From assembly GCF_014650755.1 (NCBI RefSeq), contig NZ_BMVO01000003.1, positions 124,001-188,000 of the forward strand: 64,000 bases of DNA, written 5' to 3'. This document shows positions 52,752-62,437 of the stretch, piece by piece (position 1 is the first letter of the stretch; each line of letters starts with the position of its first letter). Source of the DNA: Streptomyces chryseus. GTDB lineage: Bacteria > Actinomycetota > Actinomycetes > Streptomycetales > Streptomycetaceae. The notes under the pieces are model-generated. The model was not told where the DNA came from and searched no databases. It worked only from the letters and a program-made list of their open reading frames with translations. Both the position numbers and the translations under genes were made by a program.

Positions 52752-52780
52752 CGCAAGTTCAATTTTCTCCCGAACTTGCG
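52752..52780. promoter_or_regulatory. Probable NdgR operator between ndgR and leuC
   Basis: CGCAAGTTC (52752-52760) and GAACTTGCG (52772-52780) form a perfect 9-bp inverted repeat with an 11-base AT-rich centre (AATTTTCTCCC). It lies 31 bases from ndgR and 116 from leuC, where NdgR/LtbR is known to bind in related bacteria. TAGATG (52787-52792) just downstream may be the leuC -10. Confidence 0.75.
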
Positions 52781-52895
52781 AATCTGTAGATGAGGCCGCA
52801 CAACGGCTCAGCAGCCACCGCCCCGGACGGGGGTCTCGGCGGGGGCGATCCGATCTCTAGATGGGCCGGCGAAGACGCCGGTCGAAGGGAAAGCG

Positions 52896-54320
52896 ATGGG
52901 TAGGACACTTGCGGAGAAGGTCTGGGACGACCATGTCGTCAGGCGCGCCGAGGGCGAGCCGGACCTCCTCTTCATCGATCTGCACCTGCTGCACGAGGTG
53001 ACCAGCCCGCAGGCCTTCGACGGCCTCCGCAAGAGCGGCCGCCAGGTCCGGCGGCTCGACCTCACCATCGCCACCGAGGATCACAACACCCCGACGCTCG
53101 ACATCGACAAGCCGATCGCGGACCCGGTCTCCCGGGTCCAGCTGGAGACGCTGCGGAAGAACTGCGCGGAGTTCGGTGTACGTCTGCACCCCCTCGGCGA
53201 CGTCGAGCAGGGTGTCGTCCACGTGGTGGGACCGCAGCTGGGCCTGACCCAGCCCGGCACCACCGTGGTCTGCGGCGACAGCCACACCTCCACCCACGGC
53301 GCGTTCGGCGCGCTGGCCTTCGGCATCGGTACGTCGCAGGTGGAGCACGTGCTGGCGACCCAGACGCTGCCGATGGCCCCGCCGAAGACCATGGCCATCA
53401 CGGTCGAGGGCGAACTGCCCGCCGACGTAACCGCCAAGGACCTGATCCTGGCGATCATCGCGAAGATCGGCACCGGCGGCGGCCAGGGCTATGTGCTCGA
53501 ATACCGCGGTTCCGCCATCGAGAAGCTCTCGATGGAGGCCCGGATGACCATCTGCAACATGTCGATCGAGGCCGGGGCGCGGGCGGGCATGATCGCCCCC
53601 GACACGACGACGTTCGACTACCTCCAGGGCCGCGCGCACGCGCCGAAGGGCGAGGACTGGGACGCCGCCGTCGCCTACTGGAAGACGCTGCGCTCCGACG
53701 ACGACGCCGTGTTCGACGCGGAGGTCGTCATCGACGCCGCCGGACTGGCGCCGTTCGTCACCTGGGGCACCAACCCGGGCCAGGGCGCGCCGCTGTCGGC
53801 CAACGTCCCCGACCCTGCTTCGTACGAGGACGCTTCGGAGCGCTTCGCGGCCGAAAAGGCGCTGGAGTACATGGGGTTGACCGCCGGCCAGCCGCTGCGC
53901 GAGATCAAGGTCGACACCGTCTTCGTAGGTTCGTGCACCAATGGACGCATCGAGGACCTGCGGGCCGCCGCCGCGCTGATGGACGGCCGCAAAGTCGCCG
54001 ACGGTGTACGGATGCTGATCGTCCCCGGTTCCGTCCGGGTGGCCCTCCAGGCCATCGAGGAGGGCCTGGACAAGGTGTTCACCGCCGCCGGGGCCGAATG
54101 GCGGCACGCGGGCTGCTCGATGTGTCTGGGCATGAACCCGGACCAGCTGGCGCCCGGTGAGCGCTCCGCGTCCACCTCCAACCGCAACTTCGAGGGCAGG
54201 CAGGGCAAGGGCGGCCGTACCCACCTGGTGTCGCCGCAGGTCGCCGCCGCCACCGCGGTGCTGGGCCACCTGGCCGCGCCCGTGGACCTGTCCGACGTAC
54301 CGACGCTCGTGGAGGCCTGA
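52896..54320 (+). CDS. leuC: 3-isopropylmalate dehydratase large subunit
   Basis: With LeuD it isomerises 2- to 3-isopropylmalate through a [4Fe-4S] cluster, and the same enzyme can act on citramalate. The 474-aa aconitase-type subunit shows [54 protein letters not shown] with a cluster cysteine and [15 protein letters not shown] with the other two. ATG 52896 follows GAAGGGAAAG. A small GC hairpin (52866-52871 with 52876-52881) lies in the leader just before the start. leuD follows 5 bases later. Confidence 0.97.
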   Translation: MGRTLAEKVWDDHVVRRAEGEPDLLFIDLHLLHEVTSPQAFDGLRKSGRQVRRLDLTIATEDHNTPTLDIDKPIADPVSRVQLETLRKNCAEFGVRLHPLGDVEQGVVHVVGPQLGLTQPGTTVVCGDSHTSTHGAFGALAFGIGTSQVEHVLATQTLPMAPPKTMAITVEGELPADVTAKDLILAIIAKIGTGGGQGYVLEYRGSAIEKLSMEARMTICNMSIEAGARAGMIAPDTTTFDYLQGRAHAPKGEDWDAAVAYWKTLRSDDDAVFDAEVVIDAAGLAPFVTWGTNPGQGAPLSANVPDPASYEDASERFAAEKALEYMGLTAGQPLREIKVDTVFVGSCTNGRIEDLRAAAALMDGRKVADGVRMLIVPGSVRVALQAIEEGLDKVFTAAGAEWRHAGCSMCLGMNPDQLAPGERSASTSNRNFEGRQGKGGRTHLVSPQVAAATAVLGHLAAPVDLSDVPTLVEA

Positions 54321-54325
54321 TCACC

Positions 54326-54925
54326 ATGGCCATGGAAGCTTTCACCGCACATACCGGCCGGGCCGTTCCGCTGCGCCGCAGCAACGTCGACACCGACCAG
54401 ATCATCCCCGCCCACTGGCTGAAGAAGGTCACCCGCGACGGCTTCGAGGACGGGCTCTTCGAGGCGTGGCGCAAGGACCCCGAGTTCGTGCTCAACCGTC
54501 CGGAGCGCGAGGGCGCGACGGTCCTGGTCGCGGGCCCGGACTTCGGTACCGGCTCCTCCCGTGAGCACGCCGTGTGGGCGCTGCAGAACTACGGCTTCAA
54601 GGCCGTCATCTCCTCGCGGTTCGCGGACATCTTCCGCGGCAACTCGCTCAAGAACGGCCTGCTGACCGTCGTACTGGACCAGAAGACCGTGGACGCGCTC
54701 TGGGATGTGGTCGAGGCCGACCCCACGGCGGAGATCACCGTGGACCTCGAGGACCGTCAAGTCCGCGCCGGAAGCATTACGGCTGATTTTGAGCTTGACG
54801 AGAACGCCCGCTGGCGGCTGCTGAACGGTCTGGACGACATCAGCATCACCCTCCAGAACGAGCCGTCCATCGCCGCCTACGAGGCTTCGAGGCCGTCCCA
54901 CAAGCCCAGTACCGTGCGGCTCTGA
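54326..54925 (+). CDS. leuD: 3-isopropylmalate dehydratase small subunit
   Basis: The 199-aa swivelling-domain subunit shows [39 protein letters not shown] and [15 protein letters not shown], the LeuD pattern. It completes the isopropylmalate isomerase with LeuC. ATG 54326 is 5 bases after the leuC stop, with GGAGG inside the end of leuC; a second in-frame ATG at 54332 is possible. A terminator follows 20 bases after the stop. Confidence 0.97.
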   Translation: MAMEAFTAHTGRAVPLRRSNVDTDQIIPAHWLKKVTRDGFEDGLFEAWRKDPEFVLNRPEREGATVLVAGPDFGTGSSREHAVWALQNYGFKAVISSRFADIFRGNSLKNGLLTVVLDQKTVDALWDVVEADPTAEITVDLEDRQVRAGSITADFELDENARWRLLNGLDDISITLQNEPSIAAYEASRPSHKPSTVRL

Positions 54926-54945
54926 CGCACTTCCATCACTCCGTT

Positions 54946-54971
54946 GCCCCCTGCCGTCCGCGGCGGGGGGC
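54946..54971 (+). terminator. Terminator after leuD
   Basis: An 11-bp stem with one T-G pair (54946-54956 with 54961-54971) over TCCG follows the leuD stop by 20 bases. Confidence 0.75.
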
Positions 54972-55117
54972 ACCGTCGTGTTTGGGCATCAACTGCCGTG
55001 GTACGCGAGGGACATGACGATCGCACCGCAGGTGTCCAGGGCTCCTTTTGGCCGTCCGGACGCCGCTAGTTGCCCCCGCCGGAGGCGACAACTCGCCCCA
55101 GATGGCACAATCGGTGC

Positions 55118-55345
55118 ATGGAACGCGACAGCCAACTCGAGCTCTATGCGGCGGTCGCGGCCCGGTTGAAAGAAGCACACACAAGGGTGCGCACACTGCA
55201 AGTCCCGGAGGGCGTACGGATGGCGCTGAGCCGGAAGCTGCTGGTCATCACGGCCGCGGCGAAACACGATCTCGCCGATGCGGCAAGGCGCCTGGACAGG
55301 TTGACGAAGGACCTCGACGAGGGCCGATTCCCCGAAGGCGAGTGA
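55118..55345 (+). CDS. Small helical protein of 75 aa, function unknown
   Basis: ATG 55118 gives MERDSQLELYAAVAARLKEAHTR, a highly helical protein with charged heptad-like patterns (RMALSRKLLVITAAAKHDLADAARRLDRLTKDLDEG). It resembles short conserved Streptomyces proteins found between leuD and hupS. CACAAT (55106-55111) lies 6 bases before the ATG and no ribosome binding site is seen, which fits a leaderless transcript. A longer frame from 55070 has no better start. It could act as a small coiled-coil adaptor; this is a guess. Confidence 0.72.
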   Translation: MERDSQLELYAAVAARLKEAHTRVRTLQVPEGVRMALSRKLLVITAAAKHDLADAARRLDRLTKDLDEGRFPEGE

Positions 55346-55408
55346 GACCTGTGGAACTCCCGCCGGTCTACTTCGTTGCGGCACTAGGGTGATTAGCCCG
55401 TTTCGTGT

Positions 55409-55437
55409 TTGATTTGCGGTATATATCTGCCTAACGT
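55409..55437 (+). promoter_or_regulatory. Promoter of hupS
   Basis: TTGATT (55409-55414), a 17-base AT-rich spacer (including TATATAT) and TAACGT (55432-55437) make a good vegetative promoter about 45 bases upstream of the GTG start. Confidence 0.6.
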
Positions 55438-55488
55438 GCGAAAAAGCTTGAACGCATTCGTTCTGGCAATGTCTCCGAAGGGGAAGAC

Positions 55489-56178
55489 GTGAACAAGGCG
55501 CAGCTCGTAGAAGCGATTGCAGACAAGGTCGGCGGCCGTCAGCAGGCCGCGGACGCCGTCGACGCGGTACTCGACGCGATCGTCCGCGCAGTGGTCGGCG
55601 GCGACCGTGTGTCGGTCACCGGCTTCGGATCGTTCGAGAAGGTCGACCGTCCGGCCCGTTACGCCCGCAACCCGCAGACGGGCGAGCGGGTGCGGGTCAA
55701 GAAGACCTCCGTTCCGCGCTTCCGTGCCGGTCAGGGCTTCAAGGACCTGGTCAGCGGCTCGAAGAAGCTCCCCAAGGGTGGCGAGGTCGCCGTCAAGAAG
55801 GCGCCCAAGGGCAGCCTCTCGGGACCGGCCCCCACCATTGCCAAGTCGGCCGCCAAGAAGGCCGCCACCAAGCGGGCCGCCGCCAAGAAGACGACCCCGG
55901 CGAAGAAGACGGCCCCCGCCAAGAAGACCACCGCCGCCGCGAAGAAGGCGACCCCGGCGAAGAAGACCACGGGCGCCGCCAAGAAGACCACCGCGACCGC
56001 CAAGAAGACCTCGGCGACGGCGAAGAAGACGGCCGGCGCCAAGAAGGCCACGCCCGCCGCCAAGAAGACCACCGCCAAGAAGACCGCGCCGGCCAAGAAG
56101 GCCACGGCGAAGAAGGCCCCCGCCAAGAAGGTCACGGCCCGCAAGACCACCGCGAAGAAGACCGCCGCCGGGAAGTAG
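55489..56178 (+). CDS. hupS: HU-family DNA-binding protein with lysine-rich histone-like tail (HupS)
   Basis: The 229-aa protein has an N-terminal HU domain (residues 1-95: MNKAQLVEAIADKVGG, VTGFGSFEKVDRPARYARNPQTGE, PRFRAGQGFKDLV) and a tail of about 130 residues built from Lys-Lys-Ala/Thr/Pro repeats (AAKKTT, PAKKTA), like histone H1. Streptomyces carry two HU proteins; the tailed form, HupS, compacts nucleoids during sporulation. GTG 55489 follows GAAGGGGAAG. The tail is encoded by a repetitive AAGAAG-rich stretch that could vary between strains. A 14-bp perfect hairpin ends the gene. Confidence 0.95.
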   Translation: MNKAQLVEAIADKVGGRQQAADAVDAVLDAIVRAVVGGDRVSVTGFGSFEKVDRPARYARNPQTGERVRVKKTSVPRFRAGQGFKDLVSGSKKLPKGGEVAVKKAPKGSLSGPAPTIAKSAAKKAATKRAAAKKTTPAKKTAPAKKTTAAAKKATPAKKTTGAAKKTTATAKKTSATAKKTAGAKKATPAAKKTTAKKTAPAKKATAKKAPAKKVTARKTTAKKTAAGK

Positions 56179-56202
56179 GAGCGGCACCAAGGACTCACGC
56201 GC

Positions 56203-56234
56203 CGGGCCGGGCTCCCTCCGGGGAGCCCGGCCCG
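56203..56234. terminator. Terminator after hupS
   Basis: A perfect 14-bp stem (56203-56216 with 56221-56234) over TCCG lies 24 bases after the stop, between convergent genes. Confidence 0.85.
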
Positions 56235-56338
56235 CGGTGTGCCCGGGGACGTGCGGCGGGGACCCGTGAGGCGGAGCCGGGGCGCGGCCCCGCACGAGGC
56301 CCCGCCCGCCACTCGGAAGGACCAGTGCGTCAGCGGCG

Positions 56339-56542
56339 TCAGAAGGTCTGCAGCGTCACCAGGGTGATGCGCAGGTCCGCGCCCTCGCCCTCACCCTCGA
56401 TGCGCACCCGCTGCCCGGGCCGCAGCAGCCGCAGACCTCCCGCGTCGAACGCCGTGGCGTCGAAGTCCACCGGGGTGCCATCGTCGAGCAGCACACTGCC
56501 GCTGCGGGTCTCGGAGTCGTACGTGTACGCGGTCGCCTGCAT
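56339..56542 (-). CDS. Cold-shock-domain-like small protein (67 aa), possibly separately expressed
   Basis: ATG 56542 begins MQATAYTYDSETRSGSVLL, followed by a DDGTPVDFDATAFDAGGLRLLRPGQRVRIEGEGEG body and TLVTLQTF end, the size and strand pattern of a small OB-fold protein. On the minus strand TACGCT ends 6 bases before the ATG with no ribosome binding site between, which fits a leaderless transcript starting inside cofC. It is in frame with cofC, so a fused product is also possible. Confidence 0.55.
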   Translation of the reverse strand: MQATAYTYDSETRSGSVLLDDGTPVDFDATAFDAGGLRLLRPGQRVRIEGEGEGADLRITLVTLQTF

Positions 56543-57238
56543 GACCGCAGCGTATCTGCCGGTGACCGCCGTGCTCAGCCGGGCCGTACGCGGGCCCACG
56601 CCGAGCGTCAGAGCCGCCCGCAGATCGTCGCCGGTGTCCACGTCCCGGCGTACGGAATCCACTCCGGCAAGAGGTATTTCCCGGGCGCCCGCGGCCGAAT
56701 GCCGGGCGCGCGAAGGGCCGCCGAAGAACGGCGCCAATTCCACCCCCGGCGCCGCGGAAAGCAGCGTCGTACCGATTCCGGTGGCATCGGCCAGAAATGC
56801 GCGCGGAAATTCGGCCGCGTAATCGAGCACCTGCCGCAATTCCGTCGGCCGCAGTGCGGGCAGATCCGCATTCAGCGCCGCGACGGCCGCGCCGGGCCGC
56901 AGCGCGCGCACCGTACGGGCGCCGTGCGCCAGGGCGGCGTTGAGGCCGGCGGCCGGGGTGTCCGAGGCGATGCGCGCCCCCAGGGCGGCGAGCGCGGCGC
57001 CCGCCGGGCCGTCGTCCGTGACGACCACCACATCCCGTACGGCCGCACAGGCCAGCGCGGCGGCGACGGTGTCCTCGGCGAAGGCCAGAGCGAGCCTGCG
57101 GCGCAACGCGTCGCCCGCCGACGGAGCGAGCCTGCTCTTGGCCAGCAACAGGGGCTTCAGAGGGACGACCAGGGACCAGGGAGCGGTCCGGAGCGTGTTC
57201 AGTGGCCAGCCCTCCGTCCAGTGCGCGTCGGGCCCCAT
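56339..57238 (-). CDS. cofC: 2-phospho-L-lactate/PEP guanylyltransferase (CofC/FbiD) in frame with a cold-shock-like C-terminal segment
   Basis: The first 230 residues are the F420-biosynthesis guanylyltransferase: SLVVPLKPLLLAKSRLAP, VVVVTDDGPAGAALAALG, NADLPALRPTELRQVLDYA, FLADATGIGTTLLSAAPGVELAPFFG and DVDTGDDLRAALTLGVGPRT. It couples GTP to phosphoenolpyruvate or phospholactate for the coenzyme F420 side chain. The frame then continues with no stop into about 67 residues (MQATAYTYDSETRSGSVLLDDG to TLVTLQTF) that look like a small cold-shock-domain protein. In related genomes I would expect two separate genes. A start at ATG 57238 lacks a clear ribosome binding site. Confidence 0.8.
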   Translation of the reverse strand: MGPDAHWTEGWPLNTLRTAPWSLVVPLKPLLLAKSRLAPSAGDALRRRLALAFAEDTVAAALACAAVRDVVVVTDDGPAGAALAALGARIASDTPAAGLNAALAHGARTVRALRPGAAVAALNADLPALRPTELRQVLDYAAEFPRAFLADATGIGTTLLSAAPGVELAPFFGGPSRARHSAAGAREIPLAGVDSVRRDVDTGDDLRAALTLGVGPRTARLSTAVTGRYAAVMQATAYTYDSETRSGSVLLDDGTPVDFDATAFDAGGLRLLRPGQRVRIEGEGEGADLRITLVTLQTF

Positions 57239-57385
57239 TGTGGCCTGCCGGTACGGCGGGCAGGGGCTCCGGGGGCTCTGCCGGGGCGTACGGTGTTCTC
57301 GACAGACAGGGGACCTGGCGCGACACTTGTGCGGCTGACCAGGCACATGTGTACAAGCAGCCCGGTCCTAGAGGAAGGTGTCCGA

Positions 57386-58138
57386 GTGTCCCGCCGTAGA
57401 ATCGGCTTCTGGTACCGCCTGGCAGCGGTCATCGCTAAACCGCCGCTGGTGGTTCTGTTCAAGCGGGACTGGCGCGGAATGGAGCACATTCCGGCCGAGG
57501 GCGGATTCATCACCGCGGTCAATCACAACTCGTATCTGGACCCGCTCTCCTACGGGCACTTCCAGTACAACACGGGCCGCGTTCCGCGCCTGCTGGCCAA
57601 GGCGGGCCTCTTCAAGACGCCGTTCGTGGGGATGATGCTGCGCGGTACGGGCCAGATCCCGGTCTACCGCGAGACCACCAACGCCCTCGACGCCTTCCGC
57701 GCGGCGGTCGGCGCCATCGAGCGCGGCGAATGCGTCGCCTTCTACCCCGAGGGCACGCTCACCCGCGACCCCGACATGTGGCCGATGGCCGGCAAGACCG
57801 GAGCGGCGCGGGTGGCCCTGATGACGAAGGCCCCCGTGATCCCGGTGGCCCAGTGGGGCGCCAACTTGGCGATGCCGCCGTACGCCAAGGAGAACAAGCT
57901 TCAGCTTTTCCCGCGCAAGACGCTTCAGGTGCAGGCGGGTCCGCCGGTCGACCTGGACCGGTTCTACGACAAGGAACCGACGCCCGAAGTGCTGCGCGAG
58001 GCGACCGAGGCCATCATGGCCGCCATCACGGAGCAGCTCGCCGACCTGCGCGGCGAGCCCGCGCCCGCCCAGCCGTACGACCACCGCATGGCCCGCGCGC
58101 AGCAGCGGCGCAAGGCCGAGGGAGAGAACGCGAAGTGA
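57386..58138 (+). CDS. 1-acyl-sn-glycerol-3-phosphate acyltransferase (PlsC family)
   Basis: The enzyme transfers an acyl chain to lysophosphatidic acid, giving phosphatidic acid at the inner membrane. The 250-aa protein has the acyltransferase motifs: VNHNSYLDPL (the HX4D motif in its NHxSxxD form), GTGQIPVYRE, AFYPEGTLTRD (EGTR-type) and APVIPVAQWG. GTG 57386 follows AGGAAGG 7 bases upstream; an in-frame extension has no better site. Its stop overlaps the gpsA start by 4 bases, coupling the two glycerolipid genes. The C-terminus is a basic helical tail (ARAQQRRKAEGENAK). Confidence 0.9.
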   Translation: MSRRRIGFWYRLAAVIAKPPLVVLFKRDWRGMEHIPAEGGFITAVNHNSYLDPLSYGHFQYNTGRVPRLLAKAGLFKTPFVGMMLRGTGQIPVYRETTNALDAFRAAVGAIERGECVAFYPEGTLTRDPDMWPMAGKTGAARVALMTKAPVIPVAQWGANLAMPPYAKENKLQLFPRKTLQVQAGPPVDLDRFYDKEPTPEVLREATEAIMAAITEQLADLRGEPAPAQPYDHRMARAQQRRKAEGENAK

Positions 58139-59148
58139 CACGCCAGCCGGTCAAGGCGGCCGTATTCGGAACAGGCTCCTGGGGCACCGCCTTCGGCATG
58201 GTGCTCGCCGACGCGGGCTGCGACGTGACCCTCTGGGGCCGCCGCGCCGAAGTCGCCGACGCCATCAACAACGGCCGTACGAACCCCGACTATCTCCCGG
58301 GCGTCGAACTGCCCGCCCGGCTGCGCGCCACCACCGACCCCGCCGAGGCCGCCGAGGGCGCCGACTTCACGGTGCTCGCCGTTCCCTCGCAGACGCTGCG
58401 CGGCAACCTCGCGGCGTGGACCCCGCTGCTGCCCGCCGACACCGTCCTCGTCTCCCTCATGAAGGGCGTCGAACTCGGCACCGCCAAGCGGATGAGCGAG
58501 GTCATCGAGGAGGTCGCGAAGGCGCCCGCCGAGCGGGTCGCCGTCGTCACGGGGCCCAACCTCGCCAAGGAGATCGCGGCCCGGATGCCCGCCGCCGCCG
58601 TCGTGGCGTGCAGCGACGAGTCGGTGGCCACCCGGCTCCAGTCCGTCTGCCACACCCCGTACTTCCGCCCGTACACCAACACCGACGTCATCGGCTGCGA
58701 GCTGGGCGGCGCCGTCAAGAACGTCATCGGCCTCGCCGTCGGCATCGCGGACGGCATGGGCCTGGGCGACAACGCCAAGGGCTCCCTCATCACCCGCGGC
58801 CTCGCCGAAACGACCCGCCTGGGCCTGGCGATGGGCGCCGACCCGCTCACCTTCTCGGGACTCGCCGGGCTGGGCGACCTGGTCGCCACCTGCTCGTCGC
58901 CGCTCTCGCGCAACCACACCTTCGGCACCAACCTGGGCCGCGGGATGACGCTCGAAGAGACCATCGCGGTCACCCGGCAGACCGCCGAGGGCGTCAAATC
59001 CTGCGAGTCGGTGGCCGATCTGGCCCGCCGCCACGGGGTCGACATGCCGATCACGGACACGGTCGTCGACATCGTCCACAACGGGAAGCCGCCGATCGTC
59101 GCCCTGAAGGAACTGATGGCGCGCAGCGCCAAGCCCGAGCGCCGCTGA
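58135..59148 (+). CDS. gpsA: NAD(P)H-dependent glycerol-3-phosphate dehydrogenase
   Basis: The enzyme reduces dihydroxyacetone phosphate to sn-glycerol-3-phosphate, the backbone for phospholipids. The 337-aa protein has the nucleotide-binding GTGSWGTAFG near the start, VSLMKGVELGT, GPNLAKEIA, LGGAVKNVIGLAVGIADGMGLGDNAKGSLITRGLAE with the catalytic lysine and SGLAGLGDLVATCSSPLSRN. GTG 58135 overlaps the stop of the acyltransferase gene and has GGAGAG upstream, so both genes form one operon for phosphatidic acid synthesis. ddl follows after 147 bases. Confidence 0.96.
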   Translation: MTRQPVKAAVFGTGSWGTAFGMVLADAGCDVTLWGRRAEVADAINNGRTNPDYLPGVELPARLRATTDPAEAAEGADFTVLAVPSQTLRGNLAAWTPLLPADTVLVSLMKGVELGTAKRMSEVIEEVAKAPAERVAVVTGPNLAKEIAARMPAAAVVACSDESVATRLQSVCHTPYFRPYTNTDVIGCELGGAVKNVIGLAVGIADGMGLGDNAKGSLITRGLAETTRLGLAMGADPLTFSGLAGLGDLVATCSSPLSRNHTFGTNLGRGMTLEETIAVTRQTAEGVKSCESVADLARRHGVDMPITDTVVDIVHNGKPPIVALKELMARSAKPERR

Positions 59149-59295
59149 CCGCCCGCGCACGCACCTCTCGCGCCGCTCAGCGGGCTTCGAGGTGCCGCCG
59201 TGGCGTCCGGCCACCGGTCCTGGGGAGGCGGGCAGCGCGCCGCGCCCGCGCCCGCACTCCCCGGCACCGGATGTGCACGGTACCCTCAACGCGAT

Positions 59296-60453
<1,158 letters not shown>

Positions 60454-60477
60454 CGGCGCCGGGCCGGCCGGCCGGGA

Positions 60478-60969
60478 CTACAGGCTGTCCGGCACCGTCT
60501 TCTTCACCGGCCCCGCGAAGGCCGCCAACGGCGTCACGTCGTGGGCGTACTTCGCGGGGAGGGTCACCTCGACGTAGGCCTCGCGGTAGGTCGTGGTGAA
60601 CCGCGGACCGCCGTCCTCCTGCCGCTCCAGCATCCAGTTGACGCCGTCCGCCTCCACGCCCTTCGACGCGGCGTCGCTCATCTTCTCGGGTCGCGGGACG
60701 CCGCAGCGCAGTACGATCGCCGGATCTCCCCATACGGCGGTGAGGTCCGACTCCGGTTCGGCGGTGCGCCGCCGCTGCCCGTCGACCGTCTCCGGCAGCT
60801 CACCGTGCAGCGCCCGGCACACCTCGGCCTCTTCCGGGGACGGGGTGGGAACCGGGACCGCTACGGCGTCGTCCGTGAGGGAGCAGCCGGCGACGGCGAG
60901 GAGCAGGGCGGCGCACGAGAGCGCCGGCACCGGCGCGTACGACAGAAGCCGGCGGGAAGTGGAAGTCAC
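60478..60969 (-). CDS. DUF3515-family lipoprotein
   Basis: The 163-aa product has a lipoprotein signal (LLLAVAGC lipobox near residue 29) and the DUF3515 body, with cysteines in EVCRAL and VLRCGVP that probably form a disulfide, and SDLTAVWGDPAIVLRCGVP as its most conserved part. The family occurs in actinobacteria next to ddl and thiL; its function is unknown. GTG 60969 starts the protein. It is convergent with ddl and leads on the minus strand away from the Lrp-like gene, 20 bases behind it. Confidence 0.88.
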   Translation of the reverse strand: MTSTSRRLLSYAPVPALSCAALLLAVAGCSLTDDAVAVPVPTPSPEEAEVCRALHGELPETVDGQRRRTAEPESDLTAVWGDPAIVLRCGVPRPEKMSDAASKGVEADGVNWMLERQEDGGPRFTTTYREAYVEVTLPAKYAHDVTPLAAFAGPVKKTVPDSL

Positions 60970-60989
60970 CGGCCAAGAGTAGACGGGGG

Positions 60990-61223
60990 CTAGATGTGCA
61001 CGACCGGGCAGGTCAGAGTGCGGGTGATGCCGTCCACCTGCTGGACCTTGGCGACCACCAGCCGGCCGAGATCGTCGACGGTGTCGGCCTGCGCGCGCAC
61101 GATCACGTCATAGGGTCCGGTCACGTCCTCGGCCTGGATCACTCCCGGAATCTTGCCGATGGTCTCGGCGACGGACGACGCCTTGCCCACCTCGGTCTGA
61201 ATGAGGATGTACGCCTGTACCAC
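60990..61223 (-). CDS. Stand-alone Lrp/AsnC ligand-binding (RAM) domain protein
   Basis: The 77-aa protein (MVQAYILIQTEVGKASSVAE, then VTGPYDVIVRAQADTVDDLG) is the ligand-binding half of Lrp/AsnC regulators without any DNA-binding helix-turn-helix. Such stand-alone domains form rings and may bind amino acids or other metabolites and modulate partners. GTG 61223 follows GGAGG by 4 bases. It lies 20 bases upstream of the DUF3515 gene on the same strand, suggesting an operon, and is divergent from thiL. Confidence 0.9.
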   Translation of the reverse strand: MVQAYILIQTEVGKASSVAETIGKIPGVIQAEDVTGPYDVIVRAQADTVDDLGRLVVAKVQQVDGITRTLTCPVVHI

Positions 61224-61351
61224 GGAACCTCCAGGGCGGCCACGAGGATCATGTGGGAGATAAAGAGACGCCACCGTATCGCGTCGTCGCGGGCAGCGGG
61301 GAGACCTGCGCGGCCAGCGGCGCACGGAGCGTGGCGTACGGAGACCAGAAG

Positions 61352-61380
61352 TTGACGTATGTGTTGACGGTACCTACAGC
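61352..61380 (+). promoter_or_regulatory. Promoter of thiL
   Basis: TTGACG (61352-61357), a 17-base spacer and TACAGC (61375-61380) form a good vegetative promoter about 42 bases before the thiL start. A second TTGACG at 61363-61368 has no matching -10. Confidence 0.6.
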
Positions 61381-61428
61381 AGTGATGGCTCGCGACCGCA
61401 AGCGCACTGGGGCAGAAGGGGCACATCC

Positions 61429-62400
61429 ATGAAGGGCACTGTGGGCGAACTGGGGGAGTTCGGCCTCATCCGAGAGCTCACCTCCCGGCTCACCTCCACC
61501 CCGGCGGTTCGGCTGGGGCCCGGCGACGACGCCGCCGTCGTGGCCGCACCCGACCGGCGGGTCGTGGCGAGTACGGACATCCTGCTCGAGGGACGTCACT
61601 TCCGGCGCGACTGGTCGACGGCGTACGACGTGGGCCGCAAGGCCGCCGCGCAGAACCTGGCCGACATCGCCGCCATGGGGGCCGTGCCGACCGCGCTGCT
61701 CCTCGGCCTCGTCGTCCCCGCCGAACTCCCCGTGAGCTGGCCGACGGAGCTGATGGACGGCATCAGGGACGAGTGCGCGGTCGCGGGCGCCGCCGTCGTC
61801 GGCGGTGACGTCGTACGCGGCGAGACCATCACGGTGGCGATCACCGCCCTCGGCGACCTGCGCAACCACGAACCGGTGACGCGCTCGGGCGCCCGGCCCG
61901 GCGACGTCGTCGCCGTCACCGGCTGGCTGGGCTGGTCCGCGGCGGGCCTCGCCGTCCTCTCGCGCGGCTTCCGCTCGCCGCGCGCCTTCGTCGAGGCGCA
62001 CCGGCGCCCCGAACCGCCGTACCACGCGGGCCCCGCGGCCGCCGGACTCGGCGCCACCGCCATGACGGACGTCAGCGACGGGCTGGTCGCCGACCTCGGG
62101 CACATCGCGGAGGCCAGCAAGGTGCGCATCGACCTGCGGTCCGGGCTCATCGACATCCCCACCCAGATGTCCGACATCGGTCAGGCGGTCGGCGTGGACC
62201 CCCTGCAGTGGGTACTGACCGGGGGAGAGGACCACGCGATCGTGGCGACCTTCCCGCCGGACACCAAGCTGCCCGCCCGCTGGAAGATCATCGGCGAGGT
62301 CCTCAACCCGTCGGCGCTGCCGCAGGTGACGGTCGACGGGGCGCCCTGGACGAGCAAGGGCGGCTGGGACCACTTCGGCGACATCGAGACCGGACCGTAG
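61429..62400 (+). CDS. thiL: Thiamine-monophosphate kinase
   Basis: The kinase phosphorylates thiamine monophosphate to the active diphosphate. The 323-aa AIR-synthase-like protein has [13 protein letters not shown] (metal and ATP binding), [45 protein letters not shown] and [19 protein letters not shown], as in ThiL. ATG 61429 follows AGAAGGGG. thiD follows 37 bases after the stop. No thiamine-riboswitch consensus was seen upstream of either gene. Confidence 0.95.
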   Translation: MKGTVGELGEFGLIRELTSRLTSTPAVRLGPGDDAAVVAAPDRRVVASTDILLEGRHFRRDWSTAYDVGRKAAAQNLADIAAMGAVPTALLLGLVVPAELPVSWPTELMDGIRDECAVAGAAVVGGDVVRGETITVAITALGDLRNHEPVTRSGARPGDVVAVTGWLGWSAAGLAVLSRGFRSPRAFVEAHRRPEPPYHAGPAAAGLGATAMTDVSDGLVADLGHIAEASKVRIDLRSGLIDIPTQMSDIGQAVGVDPLQWVLTGGEDHAIVATFPPDTKLPARWKIIGEVLNPSALPQVTVDGAPWTSKGGWDHFGDIETGP

Positions 62401-62437
62401 GCCCGGCCCGGGCCCGGGGCGTACTAGATTCGCCCGT

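Noticed and set aside
61224..62437. Thiamine riboswitch before thiL or thiD
   Set aside because: No CUGAGA...ACCUGA-type THI core was found in either gap.
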